This document shows, in pieces, positions 63,714 through 64,000 of a stretch of DNA of 64,000 nucleotides (its first letter is position 1; every line of letters starts with the position of its first letter). Below the pieces are notes generated by a model. The model did no database searches, had not been told where the DNA came from, and saw nothing but the letters and a program-made list of their open reading frames with translations. Position numbers and translations under genes: made by a program. Origin of the DNA: Bufo bufo (Eukaryota > Chordata > Amphibia > Anura > Bufonidae); the NCBI RefSeq assembly GCF_905171765.1, contig NC_053392.1, positions 38,499,468-38,563,467 of the forward strand. The letters run 5' to 3'.

Positions 63714-64000
63714 GACTAGCACAATTCATTTCATCTGCCAAATCCCTCGTACAAAGATCACTGTCTGCCAACACAGCTAGAAATTACAAAACCGGTTGGA
63801 ACAGCTTAAAAAATTTTTCACTTCTCCACCCAAGGAGCGGCTCAGATAAGATTACTTATTTAATGGCGTTTTTGGCTTACTGTCACCAACACCTCAAACT
63901 CTGCTATAATTCCATCAGATTATACATGGCAGGGGTGCAATACTACTCTACCTTAAAACATCCTGATAGTAGGGCGATCTTCGCATCTCCAGCAATCAAG
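63714..64000 (+). pseudogene. Tyrosine recombinase N-terminal domain (partial at window end)
   Basis: The frame reads LAQFISSAKSLVQRSLSANT, ARNYKTGWNSLKNF, ITYLMAFLAYCHQHLKLCYN and IRLYMAGVQYYSTLKHPDS. This is the SAM-like core-binding domain of a phage-integrase-type recombinase (pattern SxxTxxxYxxxWxxF). The catalytic R-H-R-Y half lies beyond 64000. These elements integrate with it instead of a DDE integrase. Whether the gene is intact cannot be judged. Confidence 0.75.

Larger units (their letters stand above)
58400..64000 (+). mobile_element. Ngaro/DIRS-like tyrosine-recombinase retrotransposon, interrupted
   Basis: Plus-strand order is a SAP-like Gag start (59814), Gag core (61676-62128), RT (62160-62670), RNase H (63338-63660) and tyrosine recombinase N-terminus (63714 to the window end). 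The order RT-RH-YR, the YLDDF catalytic box and the FGSKSSPWLF segment fit the Ngaro side of the DIRS order. A CR1/L2-type LINE interrupts gag and a solo LTR interrupts the RT-RH region. Internal deletions are present. The left boundary is not defined, and the element extends past 64000. Confidence 0.82.

Overview
The window looks like repeat-dense intergenic DNA from a vertebrate, most likely an anuran amphibian (frog or toad). The evidence is the mix of element families: hAT transposons whose ends are built from GAACCCGAAC-type subterminal repeats, chromodomain Gypsy, Ngaro/DIRS-type tyrosine-recombinase retrotransposons, Penelope-like elements, CR1/L2-type LINEs and Tc1-like transposons, together with one intact single-exon bitter taste receptor (TAS2R). 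The species call is inference from family recognition. There is no operon structure, no rRNA or tRNA that I can support, and no CRISPR.

Layout. 1-2714: a LINE 3' end, a minisatellite, a DNA-transposon-like remnant and a decayed Gypsy fragment. 2715-8843: hAT copy A. 8844-11744: a long array of alternating inverted repeats ending in perfect hairpins. 11745-31463: hAT copy B, split by a nest: an LTR-like sequence (13715-27262) holds a 12.8 kb Gypsy provirus (13796-26638), which holds a 7.3 kb LTR element encoding only Gag (14889-22155). 31.5-33.9 kb: hAT copy C (minus). 34.0-37.5 kb: hAT copy D. 37.97-39.0 kb: an inverted-arm Penelope-like unit carrying hammerhead-ribozyme-like cores. 39372-40337: the TAS2R gene, the only candidate host protein gene. 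40.7-44.1 kb: a tandem repeat, a MITE and a Tc1-like transposon with DD37E spacing. 45183-49235: hAT copy E, complete with TIRs and 8-bp target duplication. 49632-52723: a non-autonomous hAT with hairpins and minisatellites, part of it tandemly duplicated afterwards. 52907-54465: a Penelope-like insertion with GIY-YIG endonuclease. 55.5-58.4 kb: Gypsy and LTR pieces inserted into a Tc1 transposon. 58.4-64.0 kb: a Ngaro/DIRS-like element interrupted by a CR1/L2-type LINE and by a solo LTR, continuing past the window end.

Almost all element genes are broken, and the lesions are listed per entry. Uninterrupted frames of note are TAS2R (321 aa), the Gag of the nested LTR element (435 aa), the LINE reverse transcriptase (448 aa) and the C-terminal part of hAT B (547 aa). 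The window records layered transposition around one receptor gene and shows no pathway. The most unusual items are the young Gag-only LTR element, the hammerhead-like motifs in the inverted-arm elements, the alternating palindrome array, and the way each hAT copy carries its own tandem repeats in its leader or trailer.
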